A DNA stretch of 64,000 nt from Thiobacillus sp. (GTDB taxonomy: Bacteria; Pseudomonadota; Gammaproteobacteria; Burkholderiales; Thiobacillaceae): the NCBI GenBank assembly GCA_030692355.1, contig JAUYCF010000094.1, positions 90,204 through 154,203 on the forward strand, in the 5' to 3' direction. The position numbers and the translations under genes are program-made. Positions 9,176 through 17,727 of the stretch are shown here, in pieces; position 1 is the stretch's first letter, and every line of letters starts with the position of its first letter. The notes beneath the pieces were generated by a model. It was not told where the DNA came from. It saw only the letters and a list, made by a program, of their open reading frames with translations, and ran no database searches.

Positions 9176-9421
9176 TCAGGGGTGGGCGCGCAGCCATTCC
9201 CGAAGCGCATGCAGATTAAGCTCATGGCGGCAAATCTCGGTGTCGCCGTCGAACAGCAGCGGCACATCCCAGCCGTAGCGCGTTTTGAGCAAGGGATCGG
9301 CATCCACATCCACGGGCGCCAGGCGGTGGCCGGTTCCCGCGATCCGCGCGCCGACCTCAGCCGCCATGTCCTCGCACAGCGGGCAGCCTGCCCGCGTATA
9401 GAGCGTGAGCGCCTTACTCAC
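9176..9421 (-). CDS. Glutaredoxin-like thiol-disulfide protein
   Basis: An 81-residue protein with the thioredoxin-fold start LTLYTRAGCPLCEDM, giving a CPLC active-site motif at residues 13-16, and a second-half element VPLLFDGDTEICRHELN that contains the cis-proline region. It belongs to the DUF836/glutaredoxin-2-like small proteins, probably a cytoplasmic thiol reductase; its partner is unknown. The GTG start overlaps the 3' end of mucD by 8 bases, so it is the last gene of the rpoE operon. Confidence 0.85.
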   Translation of the reverse strand: MSKALTLYTRAGCPLCEDMAAEVGARIAGTGHRLAPVDVDADPLLKTRYGWDVPLLFDGDTEICRHELNLHALREWLRAHP

Positions 9422-10799
9422 CCGTTATCTTCAGCGGAATGTAGAGCGAGCCTTCGCCGCGCCGCACCAGAAGTGCCGCGCTTTTGCCCTTGGGAACGGC
9501 GGCGATCGACTTGCGGAAGGCTTCGACCGAGGGCACCTTGCCGTTGTTCACCGCAAGGATCACGTCGCCGACGCGGATGCCCGCGCGCGCGGCGTCGCCG
9601 GTCACTTCTTCCACCAGCAGGCCGTGGTCGATCCCGAGCTCGCGCCGCTGGTCGGCCGTCAGTTCGGACAGGGCCAGGCCGCCGCGCGAATAGGTCTTGC
9701 CGCTCTTGCCGGCGGGCAGCTCCTCGCCCGGCAATTCGCCCAGCGTCACCGCCAGCTCCTGCACCTTGCCGCGGCGCCACACCTGCAACGGAATTTTCGT
9801 TCCCGGCTTGGCCATGCCGACCATGCGCGGCAGATCGCCCGAGTTCTCCACCGGCTTGCCGCCAAACATGAGGATCACATCGGCCGCCTGCAAGCCGGCC
9901 CTTGCCGCAGGGCTATCCGCCTGCACCTGTGCGATCAGCGCGCCGCGCGGGCGATCCATGCCGAAGGACTCGGCGAGATCGGCGGTCACTTCCTGCACCA
10001 CCACCCCCAGCCAGCCGCGCGAGACCTTGCCGCTGCTTTTCAGCTGCTCGGCAACCTCCATCGCCACATCGATCGGAATCGCGAACGACACCCCCTGATA
10101 TCCGCCGCTGCGGCTGTATATCTGCGAGTTGATGCCGACCACTTCGCCCTTCATGTTGAACAGCGGCCCGCCCGAGTTGCCCGGATTGATCGGCACGTCA
10201 GTCTGGATGTAGGGCACGTAGCTTTCCGAGGGCAGCGAGCGCCCCTTGGCGGAAACGATGCCGGCGGTGACCGAATTCTCGAAGCCGAACGGCGAACCGA
10301 TGGCCGCCACGGCTTCGCCCGCCCGCAGCCTGGCGGGGTCGCCCAGCTTGACCGCCGGCAGGTTGCTGGCGGTGATCTTGATGACCGCAACATCGGTGCG
10401 GCTGTCAGAGCCGATCACCCTGGCGCTGAATTTGCGCTTGTCGATGAGCTTGACCTCGACTTCGTCGGCGCCGCGCACCACATGGGCATTGGTCAGAATA
10501 TAGCCGTCGTTGCTGACGATGAAGCCGGAGCCGGCGCCGCGTGTGGGGATTTCCTGTATCGACCCGTGTCCGGGGATGCCAGGCGGAAAGAAGCGGCGGA
10601 AGAACTCCTGCATGGCTTCATCGTCAGGCACCGCGAAAGGGAAGCCCTCAGCGCCACGCTTCACCAGCCGGGAGGTGCTGATGTTGACCACAGCCGGGCC
10701 GTGTGCTTCGACCAGATCGGCCACATCCATCGCTTCTTTTGCCAACGCCGGCGCAGACAAGGTAAACACCAGTGCTGCCGCGGCCAATGCCACTCTCAT
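9414..10799 (-). CDS. mucD: Periplasmic serine protease of the DegP/MucD family
   Basis: A periplasmic protease and chaperone for misfolded envelope proteins. The 461-residue protein begins with a signal peptide (cut after about residue 20, SAPALA). The trypsin-like domain carries His106 (TNAHVV), Asp136 (SRTDVAV) and Ser209 (NPGNSGGP), and two PDZ domains follow, with GWLGVVVQ at the start of the first. It lies in the sigma-E operon, overlapping rseC by 4 bases and the glutaredoxin gene by 8. This position is like mucD of Pseudomonas, so the symbol is used by analogy; degQ/degP would be alternative names. Confidence 0.95.
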   Translation of the reverse strand: MRVALAAAALVFTLSAPALAKEAMDVADLVEAHGPAVVNISTSRLVKRGAEGFPFAVPDDEAMQEFFRRFFPPGIPGHGSIQEIPTRGAGSGFIVSNDGYILTNAHVVRGADEVEVKLIDKRKFSARVIGSDSRTDVAVIKITASNLPAVKLGDPARLRAGEAVAAIGSPFGFENSVTAGIVSAKGRSLPSESYVPYIQTDVPINPGNSGGPLFNMKGEVVGINSQIYSRSGGYQGVSFAIPIDVAMEVAEQLKSSGKVSRGWLGVVVQEVTADLAESFGMDRPRGALIAQVQADSPAARAGLQAADVILMFGGKPVENSGDLPRMVGMAKPGTKIPLQVWRRGKVQELAVTLGELPGEELPAGKSGKTYSRGGLALSELTADQRRELGIDHGLLVEEVTGDAARAGIRVGDVILAVNNGKVPSVEAFRKSIAAVPKGKSAALLVRRGEGSLYIPLKITGE

Positions 10800-11239
10800 C
10801 GCGGTTCTCCTTTCCTCATGTGAAACAGCTTGACGTCTTCACGCCTGAGCACGACCGGGCGCGCCGCGCGACCACCGCGCGCGATCAGCCAGCCCGCCAC
10901 GCCCCCGAGCAACATGCCAAGCACTGCGGGGCCGTCGCCGGGCTGCACGGCCTGTGCCAGCAACGCGCCCGCCAGCATCAACCCCAACGGCACCCCGTAG
11001 GCGCGCAATGCGCTCCTGAGCACGCTGCCGCGGGCGATGCCGACCACGATGCGGTCACCCGGCGCCAGCGACAAGTCGCAATCGACCAGAAAATGCCGTG
11101 GTTTGCGCTGGAACATCTCGGCGATGCGGCGCGACGCACAGCCCTGTCCGCCGCAAGTACCGCAACCGGACGGCTCGACCGCCTGCACCCAGATGCCATC
11201 CGCTGCGGTTTTGACGACTTCGGCGGTTTGCTCCAGCAT
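10796..11239 (-). CDS. rseC: SoxR-reducing/sigma-E modulator RseC family protein
   Basis: A 147-residue inner-membrane protein of the RseC/MucC family. The N-terminal part carries a cysteine group (Cys26, Cys29, Cys34 in GCGTCGGQGC), and two membrane helices follow (GLMLAGALLAQAV and a second near 95-115). RseC is a positive or minor modulator of sigma-E and is related to the RsxC system that keeps SoxR reduced; which applies here is unknown. The gene sits between rseB (8 bases) and mucD (4-base overlap), its standard place. Confidence 0.93.
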   Translation of the reverse strand: MLEQTAEVVKTAADGIWVQAVEPSGCGTCGGQGCASRRIAEMFQRKPRHFLVDCDLSLAPGDRIVVGIARGSVLRSALRAYGVPLGLMLAGALLAQAVQPGDGPAVLGMLLGGVAGWLIARGGRAARPVVLRREDVKLFHMRKGEPR

Positions 11240-11247
11240 GGCGATGC

Positions 11248-12207
11248 TTACTTCCGCTTTACCGAGTTGCCTGTTTCGATCAGTGCCATGTTCGGCACTT
11301 CACCCAGCGTGGTCACGATGTGGCCGTCGACCTCACGCGCATAGATGCCGATCACGCCCTCGGCCGACAGGCCGCGCAGGTTTTGCACACGGGGATCAAC
11401 GCGTTCCACGAACATCGACAGCACGGAGAGTCCGTCTGAAAACACCAGATGGGTGACAGGCGCCGGCTTGCCCGGCAGTGCGCGCACTGCCTCCTGCACC
11501 CGCGCGAATCCCGGCGGCGGGGTTACGTCCCAGGCCACCTCGGCCGGTTTGTCGAGGCTGGCTTGCTGGACGCGTTTACCCGCCAGATCGTTGCGAAACG
11601 ACCCGGCATCGGGCACCTTGCCAATCTGGATTTCGGAGAACACGAACATCGACACCACGACGCCGCTGTCGTTGACGACGCGCGACTTGAGCGGCAGTCC
11701 GGTTTGTTTATCCAGCCACAAACTGTAGCTGTAACGATAGCCGTCGCGCGGCTCCAGCACCACCACCTGACAGGGCCGGCCCGCCACCCGCTCGGCGCCG
11801 CCGAGCTTCGCCTCGTAATATTCGAGCAGGCCGGCCGGCTGGGCAGGCAGCAAGGCGGGGAAGAACCGGCGCAGGGCATTGCGCTCAAGCCGCACACTCT
11901 TGCCGTCCGGCAAGTGGCAATAGACATCGTTGTTGACGCGCAGGAACTTGCGCGGCGTGCCGTCGAGCACCTCGACCTTTTCCATTTCGCCGGTGGCATC
12001 GGTGCGATGCAGCACACGCAGCACTTCGACGTGTTCGCCGTGGTGATACACATAAACGCCGCTGTAGTTCTGCTGCTTGGCGGCGGCAGCGGCGCGGTTG
12101 AGCCAATCGAGCGCGGCGTCGGCGCGCGCCGTGCTGGACAACAGCATCAGTGCGGCAAACCCCACCGCCAGCCAGTCTTGCCGCCACACAACTCCCGCCC
12201 GCATCAA
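11248..12207 (-). CDS. rseB: Sigma-E regulatory protein RseB/MucB
   Basis: RseB is a periplasmic protein that binds the anti-sigma factor RseA and shields it from proteolysis until misplaced lipopolysaccharide or outer-membrane protein signals release it. The 319-residue protein has a signal peptide ([19 protein letters not shown]) and the two-domain MucB/RseB layout: a LolA-like domain ([19 protein letters not shown]) and a smaller C-terminal domain. It overlaps the rseA stop by 4 bases, as expected for translational coupling within the rpoE operon. Confidence 0.95.
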   Translation of the reverse strand: MMRAGVVWRQDWLAVGFAALMLLSSTARADAALDWLNRAAAAAKQQNYSGVYVYHHGEHVEVLRVLHRTDATGEMEKVEVLDGTPRKFLRVNNDVYCHLPDGKSVRLERNALRRFFPALLPAQPAGLLEYYEAKLGGAERVAGRPCQVVVLEPRDGYRYSYSLWLDKQTGLPLKSRVVNDSGVVVSMFVFSEIQIGKVPDAGSFRNDLAGKRVQQASLDKPAEVAWDVTPPPGFARVQEAVRALPGKPAPVTHLVFSDGLSVLSMFVERVDPRVQNLRGLSAEGVIGIYAREVDGHIVTTLGEVPNMALIETGNSVKRK

Positions 12208-12746
12208 CGCGGCTCCACCGCAACCGCCATCACGCGCTGGTAGGGCGAGGCCACCGCCATCGGGGAAAATTCCTGATGCGCCACCAGGTAGGAGGCGAAG
12301 TGGTGGTCGTCACGCGGTTCCAAAGCCAGTCCGGCCTGCTGGAAGCCCGGCGCCGCCGCCATCGGTGCCGTGGCAGGGGCATCCGACAGCAGCCCGGTCA
12401 GCGCGACCACGCCCCATACGGCGAACGAGGCAAACGATGCCACCACCAGCCGTTGCGGCCACACGCTGCGGCGCGGCGCGAGCACGGTCGGCTCGGCCGC
12501 CAACTGTGCCGAGAAGCGCGCCATGAAGTCATCCTGCACCGGCGCCACGCCTCGCATCAGATCGCCGATCAGGTGGTATTCGGACCAGCTTTGTCGCAGG
12601 CCTTCGTCACGTTTCATCGCCGTGATGCAGGCCCCGGTCTCGGCGCGCGCCGTTTCGCCGTCCAGCGCGGCGGACAGCATCGACAGCTGGTCGTTGTCGG
12701 CCTGTTCAGCCTGGGGAAGGGTGTCGAGTTTGCGATGTGCTGACAT
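12204..12746 (-). CDS. rseA: Anti-sigma-E factor RseA
   Basis: RseA is a single-pass inner-membrane protein whose cytoplasmic N-terminus holds sigma-E inactive. The 180-residue protein has the N-terminal anti-sigma region ([21 protein letters not shown]), one membrane segment ([22 protein letters not shown], about 110-130) and a periplasmic tail. I place the start at the ATG at 12746, with the sequence AAAGGTGG in front as Shine-Dalgarno; a GTG three codons upstream lies inside that site. It begins 2 bases after the rpoE stop. Confidence 0.93.
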   Translation of the reverse strand: MSAHRKLDTLPQAEQADNDQLSMLSAALDGETARAETGACITAMKRDEGLRQSWSEYHLIGDLMRGVAPVQDDFMARFSAQLAAEPTVLAPRRSVWPQRLVVASFASFAVWGVVALTGLLSDAPATAPMAAAPGFQQAGLALEPRDDHHFASYLVAHQEFSPMAVASPYQRVMAVAVEPR

Positions 12747-12748
12747 GG

Positions 12749-13345
12749 TTACCACCTTTTGTCCTGACCGGTGCCCAGCATCGGGCGTATCTTTTCTGCA
12801 ATGGCCTCACGCGCACGGAAGATCCGCGAGCGTACGGTGCCGATCGGGCATTCCATCATCTGCGCGATGTCCTCGTAGCTCATGCCTTCGATCTCGCGCA
12901 GCGTGATGGCTGTCCGTAACTCCTCGGGCAGCGCATCGACTGCCTCATTCACTGCTTGGGCGATCTGTTTGCTGTGAAGTTCCGCTTCCGGCGTCGCAAT
13001 ATCGCGCAACAGGTCGCCCTCTTCATAATTCTCCGCGTCTTCCGCCTGCACATCGCTCGACACCGGCTGGCGCTTGTGCGCCACCAGGTAATTCTTGGCG
13101 GTGTTGACGGCGATGCGGTACAGCCAGGTGTAGAACGCGCTTTCGCCGCGGAATCCCGGCAACGCGCGATAGGCCTTGATAAAGGCTTCCTGCGTAATGT
13201 CTTCCACCTCCGCCGCGTCGCGCACCATGCGCGACAACAGCCGGCCGACCTTGCGGTGATACTTGATCACCAGCAGCTCGAATGCGCGCTTGTCGCCCTG
13301 CTGGGCACGCTCAACCAACTCCTGATCCAGTTCGCGGTCTGACAT
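12749..13345 (-). CDS. rpoE: RNA polymerase sigma factor RpoE (AlgU)
   Basis: An extracytoplasmic-function sigma factor of 198 residues that directs the envelope-stress regulon. Region 2 ([52 protein letters not shown]) and region 4 ([35 protein letters not shown]) are complete. A good ribosome binding site (GGGAG) precedes the ATG. A sigma-E-type promoter lies 60-86 bases upstream of the start, so the gene is probably autoregulated. It is divergent from nadB, as in many proteobacteria. Confidence 0.98.
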   Translation of the reverse strand: MSDRELDQELVERAQQGDKRAFELLVIKYHRKVGRLLSRMVRDAAEVEDITQEAFIKAYRALPGFRGESAFYTWLYRIAVNTAKNYLVAHKRQPVSSDVQAEDAENYEEGDLLRDIATPEAELHSKQIAQAVNEAVDALPEELRTAITLREIEGMSYEDIAQMMECPIGTVRSRIFRAREAIAEKIRPMLGTGQDKRW

Positions 13346-13404
13346 ATCTCCCTGCTACATTTATGTTTATGTTGAAAGTATACGTGACCGCAGCTTCCGG
13401 AAGA

Positions 13405-13431
13405 TGAGAGGATGCCGCGGCCAAAAAGTTC
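13405..13431 (-). promoter_or_regulatory. Sigma-E-type promoter of the rpoE operon
   Basis: On the minus strand GAACTT (13426-13431) is separated by exactly 16 bases from TCTCA (13405-13409). This matches the known sigma-E consensus (GAACTT, 16-17 bases, TCTGA) with one difference in the -10. It would start a transcript about 50 bases before rpoE. Autoregulation from such a promoter is established for rpoE in gammaproteobacteria; here it is inference from the match. Confidence 0.75.
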
Positions 13432-13479
13432 ACCCCGCCAGCTTCGATGCAGCGGGGCGATTCTGGCCAGGCCCAAGCC

Positions 13480-13488
13480 TGCTATCAT
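13480..13488 (+). promoter_or_regulatory. Candidate extended -10 for nadB
   Basis: TGCTATCAT is an extended -10 (TGn plus TATCAT). Its last base is only 10 bases before the nadB ATG at 13499, so a transcript begun at the normal distance would have a leader of about 4 bases. No -35 is evident. Confidence 0.4.
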
Positions 13489-13498
13489 CGCCCGATTC

Positions 13499-15124
13499 AT
13501 GCACAGACACGACGTACTCATCCTCGGCAGCGGCCTCGCCGCGCTGACCACCGCGCTCAGGCTTGCCGACCAGCGCCGCATCGCCATTGTCACCAAGCGC
13601 CAGATGATCGACGGCGCCAGCAACTGGGCGCAAGGCGGGATTGCGGCAGCAATCGACAACGGCGACTCGGTGGATGCCCATGTGAACGACACCCTGATCG
13701 CCGGCGCCGGCCTGTGCGACGAAGCGGTCACCCGGCTGGTGGCCAGCCAGGCGCGCGAGATGATCGCCTGGCTGACCGCCAACGGCGTCGTCTTCACGCC
13801 CGATCCACTGGCGCCCGGCGGCCTGCATCTGGCGCGCGAGGGCGGGCATTCCCGGCGCCGCGTGGTGCATGCGGCCGATGCTACCGGCCACGCGGTGCAG
13901 ACCAGCCTGCTCGACCGCGTGCGCGCCCATCCCAATATCGAGACCTTCGAGCAGCACGTCGCCATCGACCTCATCACCGGCAAGCACGCCGGCGGACAGG
14001 AACGGCAGATCCACGGCGCCTATGCGCTGAACAAGGACAGCGGCGAAGTCGAGACCTTCGCCGCTGGCCACACCGTGCTGGCCACCGGCGGCGCCGGCAA
14101 GGTCTATCTCTATACGTCCAATCCCGACACGGCGACCGGCGACGGAATCGCCATGGCATGGCGCGCCGGCTGCCGGGTGGCCAACCTGGAATTCGTGCAG
14201 TTCCACCCGACCTGCCTGTACCACCCGCACGCCAAGTCCTTCCTCATCAGCGAGGCGGTGCGCGGCGAGGGCGGACGGCTGCTGCTGCCCGACGGCAGCC
14301 GCTTCATGCAGTTTCACGACGAACGCGCCGAACTCGCCCCGCGCGACGTGGTGGCGCGCGCGATCGACTTCGAGATGAAAAAACGCGGCATCGACTGCGT
14401 CTACCTCGACATCAGCCACAAACCGGCCGATTTCGTGCGCGAGCATTTTCCGACCATCCACCGCCGCTGCCTGGAGTTCGGCATCGACATCACGACACAG
14501 CCGATCCCGGTGGTGCCGGCCGCGCACTATGCCTGCGGCGGCGTGGTCACCGACATGAACGCGCGCACCGACCTGTGCAATCTGCATGCGGTCGGCGAAG
14601 TCACGTTCACCGGCCTGCACGGCGCCAACCGGCTGGCGTCGAACTCGCTGCTCGAATGCCTGGTGTTCGGCCATGCCGCCGCGCGCGACATTCTTGCCAC
14701 CCCGCCCGCCCCGGCGCTCGACCTGCCGGACTGGGACGCCTCGCGCGTCACCGATCCCGACGAGGAAGTGGTGATCTCGCACAACTGGGACGAGCTGCGC
14801 CGCTTCATGTGGGACTACGTCGGCATCGTGCGTACCAACAAACGGCTGACGCGCGCGGCGCACCGCATCCGCCTGCTGCGCGACGAAATCGACGAGTTCT
14901 ACCGCAACTTCCGCGTCAGCAACGACCTGATCGAGTTGCGCAACCTGGTGCAAAGCGCCGACCTCATCATCCGCTCGGCCCAGTTGCGGCAGGAAAGCCG
15001 CGGCCTGCACTACAGCCGCGACTACCCGGAGACGCTGCCGATCGCCGGAAACACGGTGCTCAACCCGCGTCCCGGGACGCTGTGTCCGAGCGTATGCGGC
15101 GTATCCAGCGAAGCGACACCCTGA
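13499..15124 (+). CDS. nadB: L-aspartate oxidase
   Basis: NadB oxidises L-aspartate to iminoaspartate with FAD, the first step of de novo NAD synthesis, followed by NadA. Starting at the ATG at 13499 gives 541 residues beginning with the FAD-binding stretch VLILGSGLAALTTALRL. The succinate dehydrogenase/fumarate reductase flavoprotein fold continues with ANRLASNSLLECLVFG. A further 29 in-frame codons upstream are rejected because they precede the candidate -10 box and lack family similarity. Divergent from rpoE; the 3' end overlaps the convergent ygfX gene by about 65 bases. Confidence 0.96.
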   Translation: MHRHDVLILGSGLAALTTALRLADQRRIAIVTKRQMIDGASNWAQGGIAAAIDNGDSVDAHVNDTLIAGAGLCDEAVTRLVASQAREMIAWLTANGVVFTPDPLAPGGLHLAREGGHSRRRVVHAADATGHAVQTSLLDRVRAHPNIETFEQHVAIDLITGKHAGGQERQIHGAYALNKDSGEVETFAAGHTVLATGGAGKVYLYTSNPDTATGDGIAMAWRAGCRVANLEFVQFHPTCLYHPHAKSFLISEAVRGEGGRLLLPDGSRFMQFHDERAELAPRDVVARAIDFEMKKRGIDCVYLDISHKPADFVREHFPTIHRRCLEFGIDITTQPIPVVPAAHYACGGVVTDMNARTDLCNLHAVGEVTFTGLHGANRLASNSLLECLVFGHAAARDILATPPAPALDLPDWDASRVTDPDEEVVISHNWDELRRFMWDYVGIVRTNKRLTRAAHRIRLLRDEIDEFYRNFRVSNDLIELRNLVQSADLIIRSAQLRQESRGLHYSRDYPETLPIAGNTVLNPRPGTLCPSVCGVSSEATP

Positions 15125-15491
15125 GGCGGCGCAGGTCATCGGCAGCCGCGCTGTCGGGCAGCAGCGTCAGGGTTCGCACCGGTTCGCCTGCCGCCCGGTA
15201 GCGCAACACGATCAGGGCGGTCGAAACAAAACTATCGCCCAATATTTCAGCTTCGCGCCATTCAGCCGCGTCATCCAGGCATTGCAAGCGGCCGTCTGCC
15301 GCAATACGCAAACTGGCCGGCGAGCGCGCCCGCCGCCAACCCCGCACGCCCAGGCCCGTTACCGTCATGCCCAACAGCAGCTGCAAACTGCCCGGTAGCG
15401 CCGCGAGATAGAGGGCGGCCAGCGCCAGCAGCAGCATGCCCGCCAGCAACAGCCCCAGTCGGCGCGAGGGTTTGATCTCAATCTCGCGCAT
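15060..15491 (-). CDS. YgfX-like small membrane protein
   Basis: A protein of about 143 residues starting MREIEIKPSRRLGLLLAGMLLLALAAL (an ATG 4 codons further up is also possible). Two close hydrophobic helices near the N-terminus (about 14-32 and 36-50) are followed by a small soluble domain, LRIAADGRLQCLD. This is the layout of YgfX/CptA family proteins, described in E. coli as cell-division-inhibiting toxins paired with YgfY/SdhE. No ygfY gene is visible next to it here. The 3' end runs about 65 bases into the 3' end of nadB on the other strand. Confidence 0.7.
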   Translation of the reverse strand: MREIEIKPSRRLGLLLAGMLLLALAALYLAALPGSLQLLLGMTVTGLGVRGWRRARSPASLRIAADGRLQCLDDAAEWREAEILGDSFVSTALIVLRYRAAGEPVRTLTLLPDSAAADDLRRLRVSLRWIRRIRSDTASRDAG

Positions 15492-15542
15492 CAGCGTGTA
15501 CACTTTTGGCCTTCATTCCATTCCCCTTAACTGGAACGCATC

Positions 15543-16571
15543 GTGATCGATTCCTGGAAAACCTTTCTGCAATCCCAAGGCGCAGCAATCGAAGCCGGCA
15601 GCGTGCTGCATTATGGCGACCCCGCCGCCGAACGCGCGGCCGCCACGGACGGCACCATTGTGGCGGATCTGTCGCAACTCGGCATCATCGCGCTGCGCGG
15701 CGAGGATACCGCCGCTTTCCTGCAGGGCCAGCTCACCAACGACGTGCGCGCGCTGCACGCCGACAGCGCGCAGTGGAGCGGCTATTGCAACCCCAAGGGG
15801 CGCCTGCTCGGCAATTTCCTGGCGTGGCGACAGGGCGAGGATTATTGCCTGCAGCTTTCGGGCGACATTCTTCCCGGCGTGCTGAAGCGCCTGTCCATGT
15901 TCATCCTGCGCGCCAAGGTGCAGGGACGCGATGCCAGCGACGAAAACGTGCGGCTGGTCGTCGCCGGCAGGCAGGCGCTGGCGGCGGTGAGCGCCGCGAT
16001 GGGCACCGTGCCGGACACCGCGATGCGCTCGGTCGCCAGCGAGGCCGGCCAGGTGATCCGCCTGGGCGACGACAAATTCGTGCTGTCGATCGCGCCCGGT
16101 CATGCCGCCGCCATGTGGCAGACGTTGCGCCAGTCGGCCACCCCGGTCGGGGCGCCCGTATGGGACTGGCTGCGGCTCAACGCCGGCATTCCGATGATCG
16201 TCGCCGCCACCCAGGAGCTGTTCGTGCCGCAGATGGTCAACCTCGAAGTCATCGGCGGGGTCAACTTCCAGAAAGGCTGCTACCCGGGCCAGGAAATCGT
16301 CGCGCGCAGCCAGTATCTTGGCAAGCTCAAGCGCCGCATGTTTCTGGCGCATGTGGACGCCGAAGCCGCGCCGGGCGACCCTTTATACAGTGCCGACATG
16401 GACGGCCAGGCCACCGGAACCGTGGTCAACGCAGCGCCGGCGCCGGCCGGCGGCTTCGATGTGCTGGCCGTCGCCCAGATCGAAAGCGCGAATACGCAGA
16501 CCCTGCATCTGAAAGCCGCCGACGGCGCGGCCTTGACCCTGAAGCCCCTGCCCTATGCGCTGCCAGAATAG
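15543..16571 (+). CDS. ygfZ: Folate-binding protein YgfZ
   Basis: YgfZ is related to the T-protein of the glycine cleavage system and supports assembly or repair of certain iron-sulfur enzymes in a tetrahydrofolate-dependent way. The 342-residue protein has the family hallmark KGCYPGQE at about 244-251 with its conserved cysteine (NFQKGCYPGQEIVARSQYLG). It also has the N-terminal GQLTNDVRAL and GRLLGNF elements. It is monocistronic: ygfX lies divergently upstream and alr converges downstream. Confidence 0.95.
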   Translation: MIDSWKTFLQSQGAAIEAGSVLHYGDPAAERAAATDGTIVADLSQLGIIALRGEDTAAFLQGQLTNDVRALHADSAQWSGYCNPKGRLLGNFLAWRQGEDYCLQLSGDILPGVLKRLSMFILRAKVQGRDASDENVRLVVAGRQALAAVSAAMGTVPDTAMRSVASEAGQVIRLGDDKFVLSIAPGHAAAMWQTLRQSATPVGAPVWDWLRLNAGIPMIVAATQELFVPQMVNLEVIGGVNFQKGCYPGQEIVARSQYLGKLKRRMFLAHVDAEAAPGDPLYSADMDGQATGTVVNAAPAPAGGFDVLAVAQIESANTQTLHLKAADGAALTLKPLPYALPE

Positions 16572-16654
16572 GTGAAGAGTGTCTGTGCCCGGCGCCGGGC
16601 TGCCGCGCAAACCGGCCGGCTGTTGGACGCATTAAAGCAGGATGGTTCGCGCTT

Positions 16655-17722
16655 TCAGTCGACCTCTTCCACCGGGACGCGCGCGGCCAGGGCGCACAGC
16701 AGTTCATAGCTGGTGGTGCCGGCGGCCGCGGCCACCGCATCCACCGGCAGACCCTCCCCCCACAGCACCACCGGAGTGCCGACGCCGGCACTGGCGCACT
16801 CGCTCAAGTCGACACACAGCATGTCCATCGACACCCGTCCCAGGGTGCGACTGGCGCGGCCGCTGACCAGCACCGGGGTGCCGGTCAGCGCATGGCGCGG
16901 ATAGCCGTCCGCATAACCGCACGCCACCACCCCCACCTGCATCGCCCGTTCTGCGCGAAACAGCTGGCCGTAGCCCACCCCTTCACCCGCTTGCAGGGTC
17001 TGCACGCTGATGATCTCCGACTGCAGGGTCATCGCCGGGCGCAGTCCCAGTTCGGCTGCAGACACGTCGGCAAACGGCGATGCGCCATACAGCATCAGGC
17101 CCGGTCGCACCCACGCGCCGAGGGTATCCGGGTAGCGCAACAGCGCCGCCGAATTGGCGCTGCTCCAGGGCAGGCTGTGTCCGGCCACTTGGTGCAGAAA
17201 CGGCTGCAACTGCCAGTCGACCCCCGCGGCCTCGTCGGCCTGGGCAAAGTGGGTCATCAGGGTAATGCCGGCCACTCCGGGCAGGCTTTGCGTTCGCGCG
17301 ACGATGGCGGCGTGGTCGGCGAGCGGAAGCCCCAGCCGATGCATGCCGCTGTCGAACTTGAGAAAGACCTGAATGGGGCGTGCAGGCGGCCGCTGCTGCA
17401 GCCAGTCGAGATGCACGGGATGATGCAGCACCGGCCACAGATCCAGTTCGGCGCAGGTGGCGATCTCGTCCGCACTGAAAACTCCTTCCAGCAGCAGGAT
17501 CGGTTTCTCGACCCCCATCAGGCGCAGGTTTGCGGCCTCTTCCAGCGTCAGCACGGCGAAGCCGTCCGCTGCCGCCAAAGCGCGCAGCGCGCGTGACAGT
17601 CCGTGACCGTAGGCGTTGGCCTTGACCACCGCAAACACGCATGCCGTCTGCGCGTGGCGGCGCGCCACGCGCAGGTTGTGCGCCATCGCATCAATGGAAA
17701 TGCGCGCTTTGATTGGGCGCAT
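16655..17722 (-). CDS. alr: Alanine racemase
   Basis: A PLP enzyme interconverting L- and D-alanine for peptidoglycan. The 355-residue protein has the PLP lysine at residue 34 (AVVKANAYGHGL), the second catalytic residue Tyr251 (GVGYGQLFRAE), and the RPGLMLYGASPF and VSMDMLCVDL elements of the fold. It starts 5 bases after dnaB, so both are probably in one transcript; alr next to dnaB is common in proteobacteria. The 83 bases between ygfZ and alr contain a short GC palindrome but no clear terminator. Confidence 0.97.
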   Translation of the reverse strand: MRPIKARISIDAMAHNLRVARRHAQTACVFAVVKANAYGHGLSRALRALAAADGFAVLTLEEAANLRLMGVEKPILLLEGVFSADEIATCAELDLWPVLHHPVHLDWLQQRPPARPIQVFLKFDSGMHRLGLPLADHAAIVARTQSLPGVAGITLMTHFAQADEAAGVDWQLQPFLHQVAGHSLPWSSANSAALLRYPDTLGAWVRPGLMLYGASPFADVSAAELGLRPAMTLQSEIISVQTLQAGEGVGYGQLFRAERAMQVGVVACGYADGYPRHALTGTPVLVSGRASRTLGRVSMDMLCVDLSECASAGVGTPVVLWGEGLPVDAVAAAAGTTSYELLCALAARVPVEEVD

Positions 17723-17727
17723 CTGGA

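Noticed and set aside
16572..16654. CCCGGCGCCGGG palindrome between ygfZ and alr as a terminator
   Set aside because: Loopless palindrome without a T run on either strand; not enough for a terminator call.
15506..17596. 696-codon plus-strand frame overlapping ygfZ and running through alr
   Set aside because: Arg/Gly-rich shadow; ygfZ and alr both carry intact family motifs in other frames.
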